NCBI GenBank assembly: GCA_015063445.1
Contig: SVUD01000009.1
Location: forward strand, 1-52,405
Direction: 5' to 3'
Source: Oscillospiraceae bacterium
GTDB taxonomy: Bacteria; Bacillota_A; Clostridia; Oscillospirales; CAG-272
DNA: 52,405 bases
Made by a program: the position numbers and the translations under genes
Shown: positions 52,095 to 52,405 of the stretch, in pieces
Numbering within the stretch: the stretch's first letter is position 1
Layout of the letters: every line of letters begins with the position of its first letter
The notes under the pieces: generated by a model
Told to the model about the DNA's origin: nothing
The model's database searches: none
Seen by the model: only the letters and a program-made list of their open reading frames with translations

Positions 52095-52405
52095 TTATCT
52101 CTTTTTGTAAATCACAAGCTCGGGATTTTCGCCGTTTTCCTCGTATGTACAAACGAGAAGAAAATCCATATTACCGGCAATTCCGAAGCAACGATTTCCG
52201 CCAAACTCACATTCAAGCTGATTTGCAAGGTAGGTGGTGTTATCATTAAGGAATTTTACCTTTTGTCCATTCGGGAGTGAGTATTCCATATTGATATAAC
52301 CGCCTACAAGGAAATTGAGCGTTTTGACTTCGGGCATTCCTTCGATATGTAAATCGTTAAATTCGCGGATAAGCTGCTCCTTGAATTTCTTGAAATTTTC
52401 ATCAC
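52095..52405 (-). CDS. Hypothetical protein, 3' part (start beyond the right edge)
   Basis: The open frame extends from the stop at 52095 to the window edge without a start, giving at least 102 residues. An internal ATG at 52337 is not a good start: no ribosome site is near it and the coding frame (ENFKKFKEQLIREFND) continues upstream. The sequence is a mix of short helices and strands with a GNRCFGIAGNMDFLLVC segment. I do not recognise a domain. Confidence 0.72.
   Translation of the reverse strand, partial: DENFKKFKEQLIREFNDLHIEGMPEVKTLNFLVGGYINMEYSLPNGQKVKFLNDNTTYLANQLECEFGGNRCFGIAGNMDFLLVCTYEENGENPELVIYKKR

Noticed and set aside
51348..52405. Prophage or plasmid remnant at the right edge, suggested by the DUF5131 gene
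   Set aside because: No integrase, structural phage gene or repeat was found; DUF5131 proteins also occur in ordinary chromosomes.
1..52405. CRISPR arrays, tRNA or rRNA genes
   Set aside because: No regularly spaced repeats and no recognisable tRNA cloverleaf or rRNA segments were found by eye; a covariance-model scan would settle this.

Overview
The window looks like a chromosome segment of a low-GC, Gram-positive, endospore-forming Clostridia member, probably an uncultured gut-associated relative of Oscillospirales. The evidence is the sporulation genes (spoIIGA, a sigma-E gene with a pro-sequence, spoVT), a dnaG-rpoD pair, near-consensus sigma-A promoters, AGGAGG-type ribosome sites, many lipoprotein signal peptides, and a secreted serpin of the kind reported from gut Firmicutes. 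The taxonomic placement is an inference. No tRNA, rRNA, CRISPR array, insertion sequence or prophage was recognised. No stretch over 300 bases lacks a gene.

Layout. 1-635 is the 5' part of ychF (minus). 795-4287 (minus) holds a serpin lipoprotein followed by an ABC exporter (ATPase and permease). It is divergent from an orphan OmpR-type response regulator at 4506 whose promoter matches the sigma-A consensus exactly. 5299-11697 (minus) is a housekeeping run: coaE, M18 aminopeptidase, prfA, sua5, and a ParC/GyrA-like topoisomerase subunit. 11831-12892 is a P-loop ATPase. ackA (minus) and tmcAL (plus) are divergent at 14.2 kb. 15616-17076 holds a small unknown gene with a candidate Spo0A box and a DUF3048 (YerB-like) membrane protein. 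17179-21468 (minus) is spoVT, a GH51-like arabinofuranosidase, a PHP phosphoesterase and a solute-binding lipoprotein.

21644-28416 (minus) is the information and sporulation core: rpoD, dnaG, yigZ, hflX, rpmE, sigE, spoIIGA. 28631-30981 (minus) carries three tandem lipoproteins, one with ankyrin repeats. 31211-47072 is a 14-gene collinear stretch on the minus strand: nusB, a TsaD paralog, xseA, xseB, tlyA, nadK, argR, recN, murB, whiA, dnaE, then cvpA, a ClpE-like ATPase and mrp. Consensus sigma-A promoters stand before nusB and before cvpA, and a terminator follows mrp. Genes often seen at these loci in relatives (ispA, dxs, rapZ, yvcK) are absent.

47.3 kb to the end is accessory: a four-helix membrane protein, a HAD nucleotidase fused to a guanylate-kinase-like domain next to an ASCH protein, two lipoproteins sharing a His/Cys/Asp-rich repeat, a DUF5131 protein with a radical-SAM-like cysteine motif, and a partial unknown gene at the right edge.

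The most unusual items are the nucleotidase-kinase fusion with its ASCH neighbour, the repeat lipoproteins, the lipoprotein serpin with a predicted Ala-Ser scissile bond, the GH51 enzyme with an altered acid/base motif, and possible RNA or operator control elements at spoVT, the PHP gene, the DUF3048 gene and the solute-binding gene. All functions here are read from sequence patterns; no database search was run.
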